NCBI RefSeq assembly: GCF_023913515.1
Contig: NZ_CP099391.1
Location: 3,720,001-3,784,000 of the forward strand
From: Natronococcus sp. CG52
GTDB lineage: Archaea; Halobacteriota; Halobacteria; Halobacteriales; Natrialbaceae
DNA: 64,000 nt
Direction: 5' to 3'
How positions within the stretch are numbered: the first letter of the stretch is position 1; the number at the start of each line of letters is the position of its first letter. The notes beneath the pieces are model-generated. The model was given only the letters and a program-made list of their open reading frames with translations. It was not told where the DNA came from and ran no database searches. The position numbers and the translations under genes are program-made. Positions 52,792 to 61,291 of this stretch are shown here, in pieces.

Positions 52792-54837
52792 TCAGTCGAA
52801 CTTCTCGAGCAAGCGGTCGTAGAATCCGGATTCCGTCTCCTCTCGCCGAGATCCGTTCCGGTCCGACGCGACGGCCGCGTCCCGCGATTCGTCGGCGAGT
52901 TTCTCCACGATCAACTCCGGCGTCGACCGCGCCAGGTGGTCCTTGACCGGCGAACGGTTCACCTCGAGCTCGCCGTCGACCAGTCCGACGGCTTCGATCC
53001 CGTCGATCGTCACGTCGAAGCCGGCCATCTCGCGGATCTCGCCCGCGAGGTGAGAGACGAACACCGCGGTCGCGCCGTTCTCCGAGAGCGCCTCGAGGAT
53101 CCCGGCGATGATCTTCGCGCTGGCCCCGGGTTCGGTGATGCTCTCGAGTTCGTCGACCAGCACGAGCGAGCCCTCCCCGCCCCGGGCCAGGTCGGCGAAC
53201 TCTCTCACCGTGGACTCGAAGGCGCCCGCGTCGAGGGTTCCCTGGGTCTTGCCGTGATAGTGGAGGTCGTCGAACCGTCGGACGCGCGCGTTCTCGGCGG
53301 GGACGGGCAGTCCCATGTGGGCCAGCACGACCACGCTCGCCACGAGGTCGAGCGTCGAGGTCTTGCCGCCGCTGTTAACCCCCGAGAGCAGCGCGACGCC
53401 CGAGACCTCGTAGTCGACGGGATCGATCGCCTCGATCGGTTCGTCGAGCAGCGGCGAGCGGCCGCCCTCGATCGAGAAGCCGACGGGCTCCGAACGAGCG
53501 TCCGCCTCGACGACCGTCGGCATCGTACACTCGAACTCGCGGGCGAAGCGGGCGACGGCGAGTTCGACGTCGAGTTCGAGCGCGTCCCGGACTAGCTCGC
53601 GTGCATCCGCCCGCTGGTCGGCGAGGTCGGCCGCCAGTTCGCGCTTGAGTCGACCCGCGCGCCGCTCCTTGGCCGCCGTCAGCTCGGTTCGGAGCCGACC
53701 GAGGACGTCCTCGTCCCGTTCGACCGGGAACGCCGGCTCGTCGGTGAAGACCCGTCGAGCCAGTTCGGCCTCGCCCGGATCGAGCGAGAGCGACTCGATC
53801 AGGTGCTCGCGGGCGGCGTCGACGGCCGCCGCGTGTTCGTCCGCGAGCTCTCGAGACAGCAGCGAGTCGACGCCGGCGCCGCGCTCGACCAGCGAGAGCA
53901 GGTCCGAGCCCTCGATCGTGACGTCCTGCTCCCGGATCGCCTCCCGCAGGTGGTCGTTCGCGACGCTCTCGGCCGTCCCCGTCGCGGCGTCGAGGTCGTC
54001 GGCGGCCGTCGTCAGCCGGTCGAGTTCCTCGTCGCCGGCGACCGTCCCGTCCTCGGCGAGCCGCGAGAGCCCGTCCGTGAGCGTCTCGAGGTCGCAGGCC
54101 GGCTCGAGATCCGACGCGCGGTGAACCTCGACGGCCGCGCGCAGGCGGTCTCGGTTGCGGGCAAAAAAGGCCAGCGACCGTTCGGGAACGACGTCGGCGG
54201 GGTTCTCGAGGGCGTCCGGCTCGACCCGAACGTCGCCTTCGACGGTGACCCCCGCGAACGACTCGTCGAGCGCGATCACCGTCGCGTAGCCGCGAGCGAG
54301 TTCCGCCAGTCCCTGCGCGTCCTCGACGACCTCGACGGGCAGTTCGGGAATCGCCTCCCGCGCCTCGGCGTAGCGCTCCGCGTCGGTCGTCGCCAGACAG
54401 CGCTCGCGAACCCGGACGTCGCCCGGCTGTCGGAGCGGTTCGACGCCCTCGAGCGATCCGAGAACCGCGAGATCGGGGTCGCGCTCTATCGCCTCGCTCG
54501 CGAACGCCTGCACCTCCTCGATACGCGACCGCCGGGCGCTCGGATACAGCGTCTCGAGGCGCTGGGCCGCGTAGTCGGTGACCGTGCGTTCCTTGAGCAG
54601 ACCGAGCACGTTCCGGTAGACCTCGCGGGCGCGATCGGTCGCGAGAAAACCGCCGGGATCGTCGTGTTCGCGACGGATCGCGCCGCGCGCGATGCGGGCG
54701 GCCCGCCCCTGCGAAATGTCGGGCGCCGCCGCGATCGCGGCGACGTCGCCCGCCCGCAGCGCTCCTTCCGGGTCGTCGAGGGCCGACAACGACCGGGCGG
54801 TCTTCTCGCCGACGCCCGGAATCGACTCGAGGTCCAT
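52792..54837 (-). CDS. MutS-like ATPase with N-terminal helix-hairpin-helix
   Basis: A 681-residue protein from ATG 54837. It opens with a helix-hairpin-helix ([20 protein letters not shown]), then a long helical core, and ends with the MutS ATPase: Walker A ALLSGVNSGGKTSTLDLVAS, Walker B GSLVLVDELESITEPGASA and FVSHLAGEIREMAGF. The N-terminal mismatch-reading domain of MutS1 is absent, as in archaeal MutS5/MutS2-like proteins. Such proteins act on branched or recombination DNA rather than mismatches; role here is inferred. The start is supported by the conserved HhH at residue 3. Divergent from the nitroreductase gene, 78 bases away. Confidence 0.9.
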   Translation of the reverse strand: MDLESIPGVGEKTARSLSALDDPEGALRAGDVAAIAAAPDISQGRAARIARGAIRREHDDPGGFLATDRAREVYRNVLGLLKERTVTDYAAQRLETLYPSARRSRIEEVQAFASEAIERDPDLAVLGSLEGVEPLRQPGDVRVRERCLATTDAERYAEAREAIPELPVEVVEDAQGLAELARGYATVIALDESFAGVTVEGDVRVEPDALENPADVVPERSLAFFARNRDRLRAAVEVHRASDLEPACDLETLTDGLSRLAEDGTVAGDEELDRLTTAADDLDAATGTAESVANDHLREAIREQDVTIEGSDLLSLVERGAGVDSLLSRELADEHAAAVDAAREHLIESLSLDPGEAELARRVFTDEPAFPVERDEDVLGRLRTELTAAKERRAGRLKRELAADLADQRADARELVRDALELDVELAVARFAREFECTMPTVVEADARSEPVGFSIEGGRSPLLDEPIEAIDPVDYEVSGVALLSGVNSGGKTSTLDLVASVVVLAHMGLPVPAENARVRRFDDLHYHGKTQGTLDAGAFESTVREFADLARGGEGSLVLVDELESITEPGASAKIIAGILEALSENGATAVFVSHLAGEIREMAGFDVTIDGIEAVGLVDGELEVNRSPVKDHLARSTPELIVEKLADESRDAAVASDRNGSRREETESGFYDRLLEKFD

Positions 54838-54915
54838 CGTTCTCGAGCGTCGTATCAAAGCGGAGTGAGAAAAAGCTCCCGTCCGCTTTTCACCGCGGGA
54901 ATGGTACCACTGCGC

Positions 54916-56484
54916 ATGGAAACCGGCGCTCGCGCGTACCACGAACGGACGAAACACTCCCCGCGAAGCGTTCGCGAGGGCGGTCGCGGTCTCGACTTCG
55001 ACAACAAGCCGACGCCGTACAAGGAGTACGAGAACCTCCCGGCGAAGTCGCTCGTCGAGCGGCTCCGTCCGCCCCAGCAGCCGGCGCTGGCGGCGATCGC
55101 CGAGCCGACGCCCGACGGCGATCGGAAGCGATCGCCCGATCTCGAGGCGCTGACGAACCTGTGTTACTACGCCGCGGGCATTACGAAGGAGATCGGCCGA
55201 CGCGGCCGCAGCCTGCTGTTCCGGGCCGCCGCGACGACCGGCGCCCTGTACCACGTCGACCTCTACGTCGTCTGCGGGGATCTCGAGGCCGCGGACGAGG
55301 ACGGCGGTGGCGGGCGAAACGGGCGCGCGCTCGAGGCTGGCGTCTACCACTTCGATCCGCAGACGCTGTCGCTGGACGTGCTTCGAGAAGGTGACTACCG
55401 GGGCGTACTCACGGCTGCCAGCGAATACGACTCCGTGAGCGAGGCGCCGCTGACGTTCGTCGCGACCTCGACCTGGTGGCGCAACGCCTGGAAGTACGAG
55501 GAGCGAACCTTTCGCCACGCGTTCTGGGACTCCGGGACGACGCTCGCGAATCTCCTCTCGGTCGCCCACGCGCTCGACTACCGGGCCGAGGTCGTTACCG
55601 GCTTCGCAGACCGACCCGTCGTCGACCTGCTGGGTCTCGATCCCCGGCTGGAAGCGCCCCTCGAGATCGTGCCGATCGGCACCGGCCAGTCCGCACCCGC
55701 GTTCGATCCCGGCGAACTCGAGCCGATCGATCCCGCGACCGCGCCGCTCTCGCCGAACGAGCGGGAGTTCCCGGCGATCCGCGAGGCCTGGGAGGACGGC
55801 ACGCTCGCGGACGGCGCTGCCGCTGCGTCGTGGCGCTCCGAGCGGCCGTCTGGTCCCGTCGGGACGCGCGATCCCGGCGACGGCGAGCGAGTCGCGCTCG
55901 AGCCGGTCGATCCGGAGACGGCCTCGAGTCGCCCGTTGCACGAGACGATCCGCCGGCGAGGCTCCTGTCGCGAGTACGAGCGCGAGCCGATCAGCTTCCG
56001 GAAGCTGTCGACCGTGCTCGACAGGGCCGTGAGCGGCGTTCCGATGGATGTACGAGACGAGGACGACCCGCCGCTCTCGTTCGTCGATCCCTACCTGCTC
56101 GTCGACGGCGTTGACGGGCTCGAGCCCGGCAGCTACCACTACCATCCGGCCGACGGCGAACTCGAGTTGCTCCGGGCCGGTTCGTTCCGCCAGGAGGCGG
56201 GCCACCTCGCGCTGGACCAGCGACTGGGAGCCGACGCCGCGGTCTGTCTGTACCTCGTGAGCGACCTCGAGGCGATCGTCGACGCGCTCGGTGAACGGGG
56301 CTACCGGGTGGCCCAACTCGAGGCGGCGCTGACCGCGGGCCGCTGCTATCTCGGCACCTACGCGCATCGAAAACTGGGTGGAACCGGGCTGACGTTCTAC
56401 GACGATATCGTTACGGACTTCTTCGCGCCGCGTGCTGCCGGACAGACCCCGATGTTCCTGTACACGATGGGGCGTCCTGCCTGA
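54916..56484 (+). CDS. Two-domain nitroreductase-family (SagB-like) protein
   Basis: A 522-residue protein from ATG 54916 (METGARAYHERTKHSP); ATG 54901 is an alternative. It has two nitroreductase-like halves: the first with KEIGRRGRSLLFRAAATTGA, then FWDSGTTLANLLSVAHALDY (about 90-230); the second with LHETIRRRGSCREYEREPIS, GSYHYHPADGELELL and VAQLEAALTAGRCYLGTYAH (about 340-515). This SagB-type arrangement binds FMN and oxidises peptide heterocycles in some bacterial systems; no precursor peptide or cyclodehydratase is nearby, so a redox enzyme of unknown substrate is the safest description. Confidence 0.85.
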   Translation: METGARAYHERTKHSPRSVREGGRGLDFDNKPTPYKEYENLPAKSLVERLRPPQQPALAAIAEPTPDGDRKRSPDLEALTNLCYYAAGITKEIGRRGRSLLFRAAATTGALYHVDLYVVCGDLEAADEDGGGGRNGRALEAGVYHFDPQTLSLDVLREGDYRGVLTAASEYDSVSEAPLTFVATSTWWRNAWKYEERTFRHAFWDSGTTLANLLSVAHALDYRAEVVTGFADRPVVDLLGLDPRLEAPLEIVPIGTGQSAPAFDPGELEPIDPATAPLSPNEREFPAIREAWEDGTLADGAAAASWRSERPSGPVGTRDPGDGERVALEPVDPETASSRPLHETIRRRGSCREYEREPISFRKLSTVLDRAVSGVPMDVRDEDDPPLSFVDPYLLVDGVDGLEPGSYHYHPADGELELLRAGSFRQEAGHLALDQRLGADAAVCLYLVSDLEAIVDALGERGYRVAQLEAALTAGRCYLGTYAHRKLGGTGLTFYDDIVTDFFAPRAAGQTPMFLYTMGRPA

Positions 56485-56664
56485 GAGAACCGTTACCAGC
56501 CGGTACCATTTTACGGGGCGTGAGCCGACCGGTTCGATCGTGACAGCTACCCGCTTTCGGAGATCGTGGCGGGGTATTCACTCAGTTAATCAGAACTCAG
56601 ATACCCGTGAAAATGTTCGGGGATCAACAGCGCACGTATCCAATTATATACCCGCATGCTGCAA

Positions 56665-56940
56665 ATGAACGATAGGCTCTTCGAAGCACTGGCAAACGAA
56701 CGGCGACGGCAGATATTGTTTTCTCTCAAAGACGGTCCGGCGACGATCAGTATCGATTCACCGCCGGACGGGATCGACGAGCGAAAAGCCGTCATCCTCG
56801 AGCAGCGCCATACGCACCTTCCGAAACTGGCGGATTACGGGTTTATCCGATGGGTGCCAGGAACGAACACCGTCGAGAAGGGATCCCGGTTCAAGGAGAT
56901 CAAACCGATTCTCGATCTATTCGACGAGTATCGGGAGTAG
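56665..56940 (+). CDS. Small HTH protein (DUF7344-type)
   Basis: A 91-residue protein from ATG 56665 (MNDRLFEALANERRRQILFS); ATG 56656 would add three residues. It is little more than one winged helix: ALANERRRQILFSLKDGPAT, then VILEQRHTHLPKLADYGFIR and WVPGTNTVEKG. The HTHLPKLADYGFI segment matches the larger DUF7344 proteins at 34534 and 35313. No membrane helix, so probably a free DNA-binding protein. It lies 43 bases before the response-regulator gene and may share its transcript. Confidence 0.85.
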   Translation: MNDRLFEALANERRRQILFSLKDGPATISIDSPPDGIDERKAVILEQRHTHLPKLADYGFIRWVPGTNTVEKGSRFKEIKPILDLFDEYRE

Positions 56941-56983
56941 TTCGCCGACGCTCGAGCGTGCCACACTATTCGTTCCAAACACA

Positions 56984-57454
56984 ATGCCCACTACTACCCG
57001 CCAGCAACACCCCGGCGAACCAGTCGACGTCCTCGTCGTCAAGGACAATCCCGGCGACGTTCGACTGATACGCGAGGCGTTCGAGATGACGGAGACTGAC
57101 ACCGAGACGGACCTACAAGTCGTCAACACCGGAAAAGACGCGATGGCGTTTCTGACACAGTCCGGCGAGTTCGAAGCGGCACCACACCCCGACCTCGTTC
57201 TCCTGGATCTGAATCTTCCCGGTCAGGACGGATGCGAGGTTCTCGAAACGGTCAGAACCGACCTCCAATTCCGACGGCTGCCGGTAATCGTGCTTACGGG
57301 TTCCGACTCCGCCGAAAACATCGAGCGGTGTTACAACGCCCGCGCCAACGCCTACCTGATGAAACCGACGGCTCCGGACGAGTTCGTCTCGACAGTCGAG
57401 GACGTCGAACGGTTCTGGCTCGATCAGGCACGATTTCCGCCGACAGCGCGATAA
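56984..57454 (+). CDS. CheY-like single-domain response regulator (Rcp1-type)
   Basis: A 156-residue receiver domain with no output domain. Phosphoacceptor Asp 75 lies in LVLLDLNLPGQDG; the switch Thr is in PVIVLTGSDS and the conserved Lys in NAYLMKPTAP. The usual acidic pair before strand 1 (normally ED) reads VKDNPGD here: Lys 20 replaces the first acid, which could weaken Mg binding or lock the activity. NPGD and the acidic tail mark the haloarchaeal Rcp1-like group that pairs with soluble histidine kinases. No kinase lies in the window. It follows the small HTH gene at 43 bases. Confidence 0.9.
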   Translation: MPTTTRQQHPGEPVDVLVVKDNPGDVRLIREAFEMTETDTETDLQVVNTGKDAMAFLTQSGEFEAAPHPDLVLLDLNLPGQDGCEVLETVRTDLQFRRLPVIVLTGSDSAENIERCYNARANAYLMKPTAPDEFVSTVEDVERFWLDQARFPPTAR

Positions 57455-57813
57455 TTTGCTGCGATTTTACGCGTTCTCGCTCGAATCCGGTGGCAGCAAC
57501 CGGGCCGGTCGTCGCTGACGGCTCACGTCTACCGAGATTCCAGAAAGATTCGTCTGTTCGTCGAGATAAACGATTGATCTCTTCGCTCGAAAGCAATCGA
57601 CGAGCCCCGCCGTGGTTGGGCCATAACGGGACTCGCCAGTACACTCTTCAGCCCGTGCCCTCAAGTAGCTTGTGTGATAATCCGAGTGAACAGGATAATT
57701 TCACAGGATTATTCTTGAAAACACCAACGTAGTGAACAAGAAGCAAACATGAATTCTTTTCCATCTGTGCGCCGTAGACTGCATGTTCGGATATCCGAAT
57801 TCGTGGTTGGGCC
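57455..57813. other. Intergenic region upstream of the TrmB gene
   Basis: About 360 bases. It holds a 14-base sequence CGTGGTTGGGCCAT at 57611-57624 and again at 57802-57815, where its ATG is the TrmB start, and a perfect palindrome at 57786-57799. The rest shows no gene. Confidence 0.5.
57786..57799. promoter_or_regulatory. Perfect palindrome before the TrmB gene
   Basis: TTCGGATATCCGAA is a 14-base perfect palindrome ending 14 bases before the TrmB start codon. A self-regulatory operator is the natural reading for a TrmB-family gene. Eleven bases of it (TTCGGATATCC) recur before the beta-helix gene at 47520-47530. Confidence 0.4.
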
Positions 57814-58620
57814 ATGACACAGGACGAAACAGAAACAGAGGCGATTAGCCTGTTACAGGATCTCGGGCTGCAGGAGTACGAAGCACGCTGTTTTATAGCG
57901 CTAAACAAACTCCCCAACGGGACCGCAAAGGAGATACACGAGATTTCCGAGGTGCCGCGGACGAGGGTGTACGACGCGATTCGCGTCCTCGAGTCCCAGG
58001 GGCTGGTCGAAGTCCAGCACTCGAGTCCGCAGCTCTATCGCGCCGTCGGGATCGACGAGGCGACGCGGATCCTCCGACAGCGGTACAACGACCGGATCGA
58101 CACGCTCGAGACGTATCTCGAGAATACCGAGGTCCAGGAGAGCGAGGACGACGGGGACATCCAGGAGGTCTGGTCGCTGACCGGCCACGACGTGATCGAG
58201 TCGCGAACGCTCGACCTCATCGACGGAGCGGAGTCCGAGATCGCACTCCTCGTCGTCGACGAGGACATTCTGTCCGAGGCGCTGTTCGATACCGTCCACG
58301 ACGCGGCGGAGCGCGAACTCTCGGTTATCCTCGGCGGACAGACCGAAGCGATCACGGAGAAAATCGGGACCGAACTGCCCAGCATTCGCGTGTTCGAAAC
58401 GGGTCTCGAGTGGCTCACCGGTGTCGGAAGCCACGAAGAAGTCGCGATCAGTCGTATTCTGCTCGTCGACCGCGAGACGCTCCTGATCGGGTCGTACTAT
58501 CCGGACAGGGACGGGAAAGAACAGGCGATCTTCGCGAAAGGGCTCCAGAACGGCGTCGTGGTACTGCTCCGTCGGCTAATGACGGAGGGATTGACCACCG
58601 TGGACGATCCGGGGAAGTAA
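57814..58620 (+). CDS. TrmB-family transcriptional regulator
   Basis: A 268-residue regulator. The N-terminal TrmB winged helix is clear: AISLLQDLGLQEYEARCFIA, EIHEISEVPRTRVYDAIRVL and ESQGLVEVQHSSPQLYRAVG. A coiled-coil-like linker (RQRYNDRIDTLETYLENTEV) leads to a C-terminal PLD-like/effector domain (DVIESRTLDLIDGAESEIAL, ILLVDRETLLIGSYYPDRDG). TrmB proteins control sugar uptake and central carbon genes in haloarchaea; the effector cannot be told from sequence. A palindrome directly upstream suggests autoregulation. Monocistronic. Confidence 0.92.
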   Translation: MTQDETETEAISLLQDLGLQEYEARCFIALNKLPNGTAKEIHEISEVPRTRVYDAIRVLESQGLVEVQHSSPQLYRAVGIDEATRILRQRYNDRIDTLETYLENTEVQESEDDGDIQEVWSLTGHDVIESRTLDLIDGAESEIALLVVDEDILSEALFDTVHDAAERELSVILGGQTEAITEKIGTELPSIRVFETGLEWLTGVGSHEEVAISRILLVDRETLLIGSYYPDRDGKEQAIFAKGLQNGVVVLLRRLMTEGLTTVDDPGK

Positions 58621-58781
58621 CTCCCGGAATTCGGTAGCGAGTCGCGGGCGTTCGTGACAGTCGGTACCCACACCGAGTACGAACGATCGGAAACGAAGGA
58701 ATCAGTCACCGAACTCCGGACCGCTCGAGGGCTTGCGCGCTCCGGGACGCTCGTTATCCCGTCGACTCCGCAAGGACAGGT

Positions 58782-59006
58782 ATGGTACTCAAGAAGCTCC
58801 TCGGGTCGAAGGCGACGCGATCGCTAACGGTCTTCTCGGTGCTCGCCGAGGCGAAACGGGCGCTCGACCGCGGAAACAGGACGCGCGCGCTGCTGCTGCT
58901 CGGGGTTGCGGCGCTCGCCTGGAAGTGGACTATCATCGGCATGGCGGCACAGGGTGTCGTCAAACTGCTCCGAAAGGGCGGTTCGTCGGCCTCGCAGGCG
59001 GCGTAA
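58782..59006 (+). CDS. Small basic membrane-associated protein
   Basis: A 74-residue protein, MVLKKLLGSKATRSLTVFSV, with a basic N terminus, one probable transmembrane segment (RALLLLGVAALAWKWTIIGM) and a basic C-terminal helix (GVVKLLRKGG). Basic proteins are rare in this acidic proteome, which fits a membrane location. Not recognised; related small proteins occur in other haloarchaea. It is convergent with the following gene. Confidence 0.65.
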   Translation: MVLKKLLGSKATRSLTVFSVLAEAKRALDRGNRTRALLLLGVAALAWKWTIIGMAAQGVVKLLRKGGSSASQAA

Positions 59007-59022
59007 TTGGTTCGACGTAGCG

Positions 59023-59364
59023 TTAGTTACCGAAGTCGGCTTCCTCGAAGTGTTCGTTGGCCAGGTCGTCGATGAGGCCCTCGATTTCTTTTCGCAGATC
59101 GTCGTCGAGATCCTCGACCGCGCCGACTCCGTGGCCGCCGCTCTTGGCGGTCTGCAGCGCGTTCCTGTTCAACTCGCCGCCGGGTTCGACCACCGGCAGT
59201 TTCAGATCGGTGAAGTTCTCCGGCGGGAACCCCGACGCCGAGAGGACGAAGTGATCGTCGACCTCGCTCAGATCGTCCGTCTCGAAATCCTCGAGTTGCG
59301 GGTCGTCCCACTCCTCCGTCGTTGTGGCCGAGAACTCGGGTTCGTGCATCTCGTAATCGGTCAC
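59023..59364 (-). CDS. Conserved haloarchaeal protein, function unknown
   Basis: A 113-residue acidic protein. The N-terminal half is Glu/Asp-rich (EFSATTTEEWDDPQLEDFET). The second half has a distinctive block: FVLSASGFPPENFTDLKLPV, VEPGGELNRNALQTAKSGGH and GVGAVEDLDDDLRKEIEGLI. The LPVVEPGGELNRNAL pattern resembles the substrate-interacting segment of phage prohead-protease-like proteins (where RLPVxxxGGxLNRNA recurs), but no protease is present. Function unknown; the phage link is only a resemblance. Confidence 0.7.
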   Translation of the reverse strand: MTDYEMHEPEFSATTTEEWDDPQLEDFETDDLSEVDDHFVLSASGFPPENFTDLKLPVVEPGGELNRNALQTAKSGGHGVGAVEDLDDDLRKEIEGLIDDLANEHFEEADFGN

Positions 59365-59493
59365 ACCCGAGCGAACGTCGACCGGCGTAATCGAGACTAC
59401 CCCTGCGTTTTCAACCGACCGAACTCGAAGGAATCGTCAGCCGCAGCCGACTCACCGAAGAAGTTAGTTATCTGAACGTACAGAGGTAGGGAT

Positions 59494-60225
59494 ATGTGGC
59501 GTTCCGTCTCGCGGTCCGTCCGGTTGTTCCTGCGGGATCCGGCCGCGTTCTTCGCGGAGTACAGGCCGGCAGCGACGCTGCCGGTCGCCGTCGGACTGGT
59601 GATCGCGCTCGCGGTTGCACTCGTCCTCTCGCTCTTGGTGCTCGGATCGATGCTCGCCGGAACGATGGACGCGACGCTGACGATCGACAACCCCGACCGG
59701 CCTCCGGAGTGGGTCTGTGAACAGCACGGCTCCGACTCGTCGGAGTGGGAGGGCTGTGACGAACCCGAAACCGTCGAACGCGACGCCGGATCGCTGGTGT
59801 ACGAGGCGACGACCGACTACCTCGGCTACGCCGCAGTCGTTCCGTTCGTCGTGTGGCTTCTCGGCGGCCTCGTCCTGTTTGGCGCCGCGCGACTCGCGAA
59901 CGGGACGCCCTCGTTCGCCGGTGCGTTCGCACTGGCGGGCTGGGCCACGGTACCCGAATTCGTCCGACTGGCTGCCGGCCTGCTCGCGTTCCGCTACGCG
60001 CTCTCGGACGTCACGATCAGCGATCCCGAGCGAGGACCGGAGGTCGTCGAGGCGGCGCTCGCGCCCGTCGGTCCGGTTCTGGCGGTCATCACCGTCCTCA
60101 CCGTCGCCTGGCAGTGGTATCTGCTCGCGGGCGGCCTCGAGCAGGACGCCGACCTGTCCCGCGCCGCGGCGGCGGCGGCGGTCGGCGTTCCGCTGGCGGT
60201 CTGGCTCCTCATCGGTCTGGCCTGA
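59494..60225 (+). CDS. Yip1-like membrane protein
   Basis: A 243-residue protein with about five transmembrane helices: VAVGLVIALAVALVLSLLVL, a polar loop with two cysteines (WVCEQHGSDSSEWEGC), YAAVVPFVVWLLGGLVLFGA, AGAFALAGWATVPEFVRLAA, ALAPVGPVLAVITVLTVAWQ and a last helix. The N-terminal VRLFLRDPAAFFAEYRPAAT is the amphipathic entry seen in haloarchaeal Yip1 homologues. Yip1 proteins bind membrane traffic proteins in eukaryotes; archaeal function is unknown. Convergent with the metallophosphoesterase gene. Confidence 0.82.
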   Translation: MWRSVSRSVRLFLRDPAAFFAEYRPAATLPVAVGLVIALAVALVLSLLVLGSMLAGTMDATLTIDNPDRPPEWVCEQHGSDSSEWEGCDEPETVERDAGSLVYEATTDYLGYAAVVPFVVWLLGGLVLFGAARLANGTPSFAGAFALAGWATVPEFVRLAAGLLAFRYALSDVTISDPERGPEVVEAALAPVGPVLAVITVLTVAWQWYLLAGGLEQDADLSRAAAAAAVGVPLAVWLLIGLA

Positions 60226-60237
60226 CGGTGCGGGTCG

Positions 60238-61173
60238 CTACCCGAAGTCGTCGACGAGCGGAAACGTGGCCTGCTGGGCCGCCGACAGCAGGACGCGGTC
60301 CTTCTCGTAGCCGTGAGCGATCGACTCGACCATCCCGTCGCCGTCGGTAAGAGGAACGAGACGGACGACCGTCCCCCGTTCGTCGACCTCGAGTAGCAAC
60401 AGCGCGTGGGGGAACGAGGAGACGGCCGGAACGGTCAGTTCCGTGACGCCGTCGGCGCGTTCGATCGCGGGAAAGTGAAGGTGGCCGGTGACGACTAGTG
60501 CGACGTCGTGGCTCACGAGCAGTTCGACCAGCGGTTCGGGGTTGGAGAAGCCGGGCACCTCTCCGGCGACGGGCAACTCCGCGCGGTACCGTTCGTAGAG
60601 GTCGCCCGTCGCCGGCAGGTTGTGGTGGACCACGACGATCGACCTGTCAGCGTTCGAATCGGACAGCGCCTCGTCGATCCACATCAGTTGTTTCGCGTCG
60701 ACGCGACCGTCCCACGTCTCCGCGGGCGAGCCGGGAGTCGCGGCGTGGCTGTCGAGGCCGAACACCTCGAGGTCCCCGAATCCGACGCGGAACGGCAGTC
60801 CGCCGGGCGTGTACCGATCCTCGAACGCGGGGATCGGCAGCGACTCGTGCTCGTCGAACGTCGTCGGGAAGTCGTGGTTGCCCGGCACCGCGACCGTCGT
60901 CGGATCGAAGTCGGCGAGAGAGTCGAACAGGTCGAACTCCGCCGGATCGCCGTTGCGCGTCAGATCGCCGGCGACGACGACTCCGTCGAGATTCCGCTCG
61001 TTCACGGCGGTTGCGGCCGCTCGGAGGTGGCGTTCGGTCCGGTGGAACACCTTCCAGGTCCCCGTCGCGTCCGTCGCGAGGTGGACGTCCGAGAGCACGG
61101 CGACCCGGGTCGGCTCGGCCGCCGTCGGCCGATCGAGGCGGGCGAGGAGTTGTCCGGAGTGAGGTCGCTTCAT
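60238..61173 (-). CDS. Metallophosphoesterase (calcineurin-like)
   Basis: A 311-residue enzyme from ATG 61173 (MKRPHSGQLLARLDRP); an in-frame upstream start at 61221 is less likely. All five phosphoesterase metal motifs are present: VAVLSDVHLATD, VVVAGDLTRNGD, VAVPGNHDFP, SIVVVHHNLPATGD and LVVTGHLHFPAI. It is of the type often annotated as 3',5'-cyclic AMP phosphodiesterase CpdA or general phosphatase; substrate cannot be told from sequence. No signal peptide. The neighbouring minus-strand gene (phosphosulfolactate synthase) ends 118 bases upstream, so co-transcription is possible. Confidence 0.92.
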   Translation of the reverse strand: MKRPHSGQLLARLDRPTAAEPTRVAVLSDVHLATDATGTWKVFHRTERHLRAAATAVNERNLDGVVVAGDLTRNGDPAEFDLFDSLADFDPTTVAVPGNHDFPTTFDEHESLPIPAFEDRYTPGGLPFRVGFGDLEVFGLDSHAATPGSPAETWDGRVDAKQLMWIDEALSDSNADRSIVVVHHNLPATGDLYERYRAELPVAGEVPGFSNPEPLVELLVSHDVALVVTGHLHFPAIERADGVTELTVPAVSSFPHALLLLEVDERGTVVRLVPLTDGDGMVESIAHGYEKDRVLLSAAQQATFPLVDDFG

Positions 61174-61291
61174 CAGTGTCGGATCCAACGGGCAGGAACC
61201 AGGTAATGCACCTACCGTCACTCGCCGTCAGTTCGCGACGGCCGGACGCCGCCCGCGTCGCAGGCGCCACTCGCCGGCCGCGCACCGCCGT

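Noticed and set aside
53803-54915. 893-residue version of the nitroreductase-family protein
   Set aside because: The upstream part overlaps the MutS-like gene on the other strand and has antisense composition.
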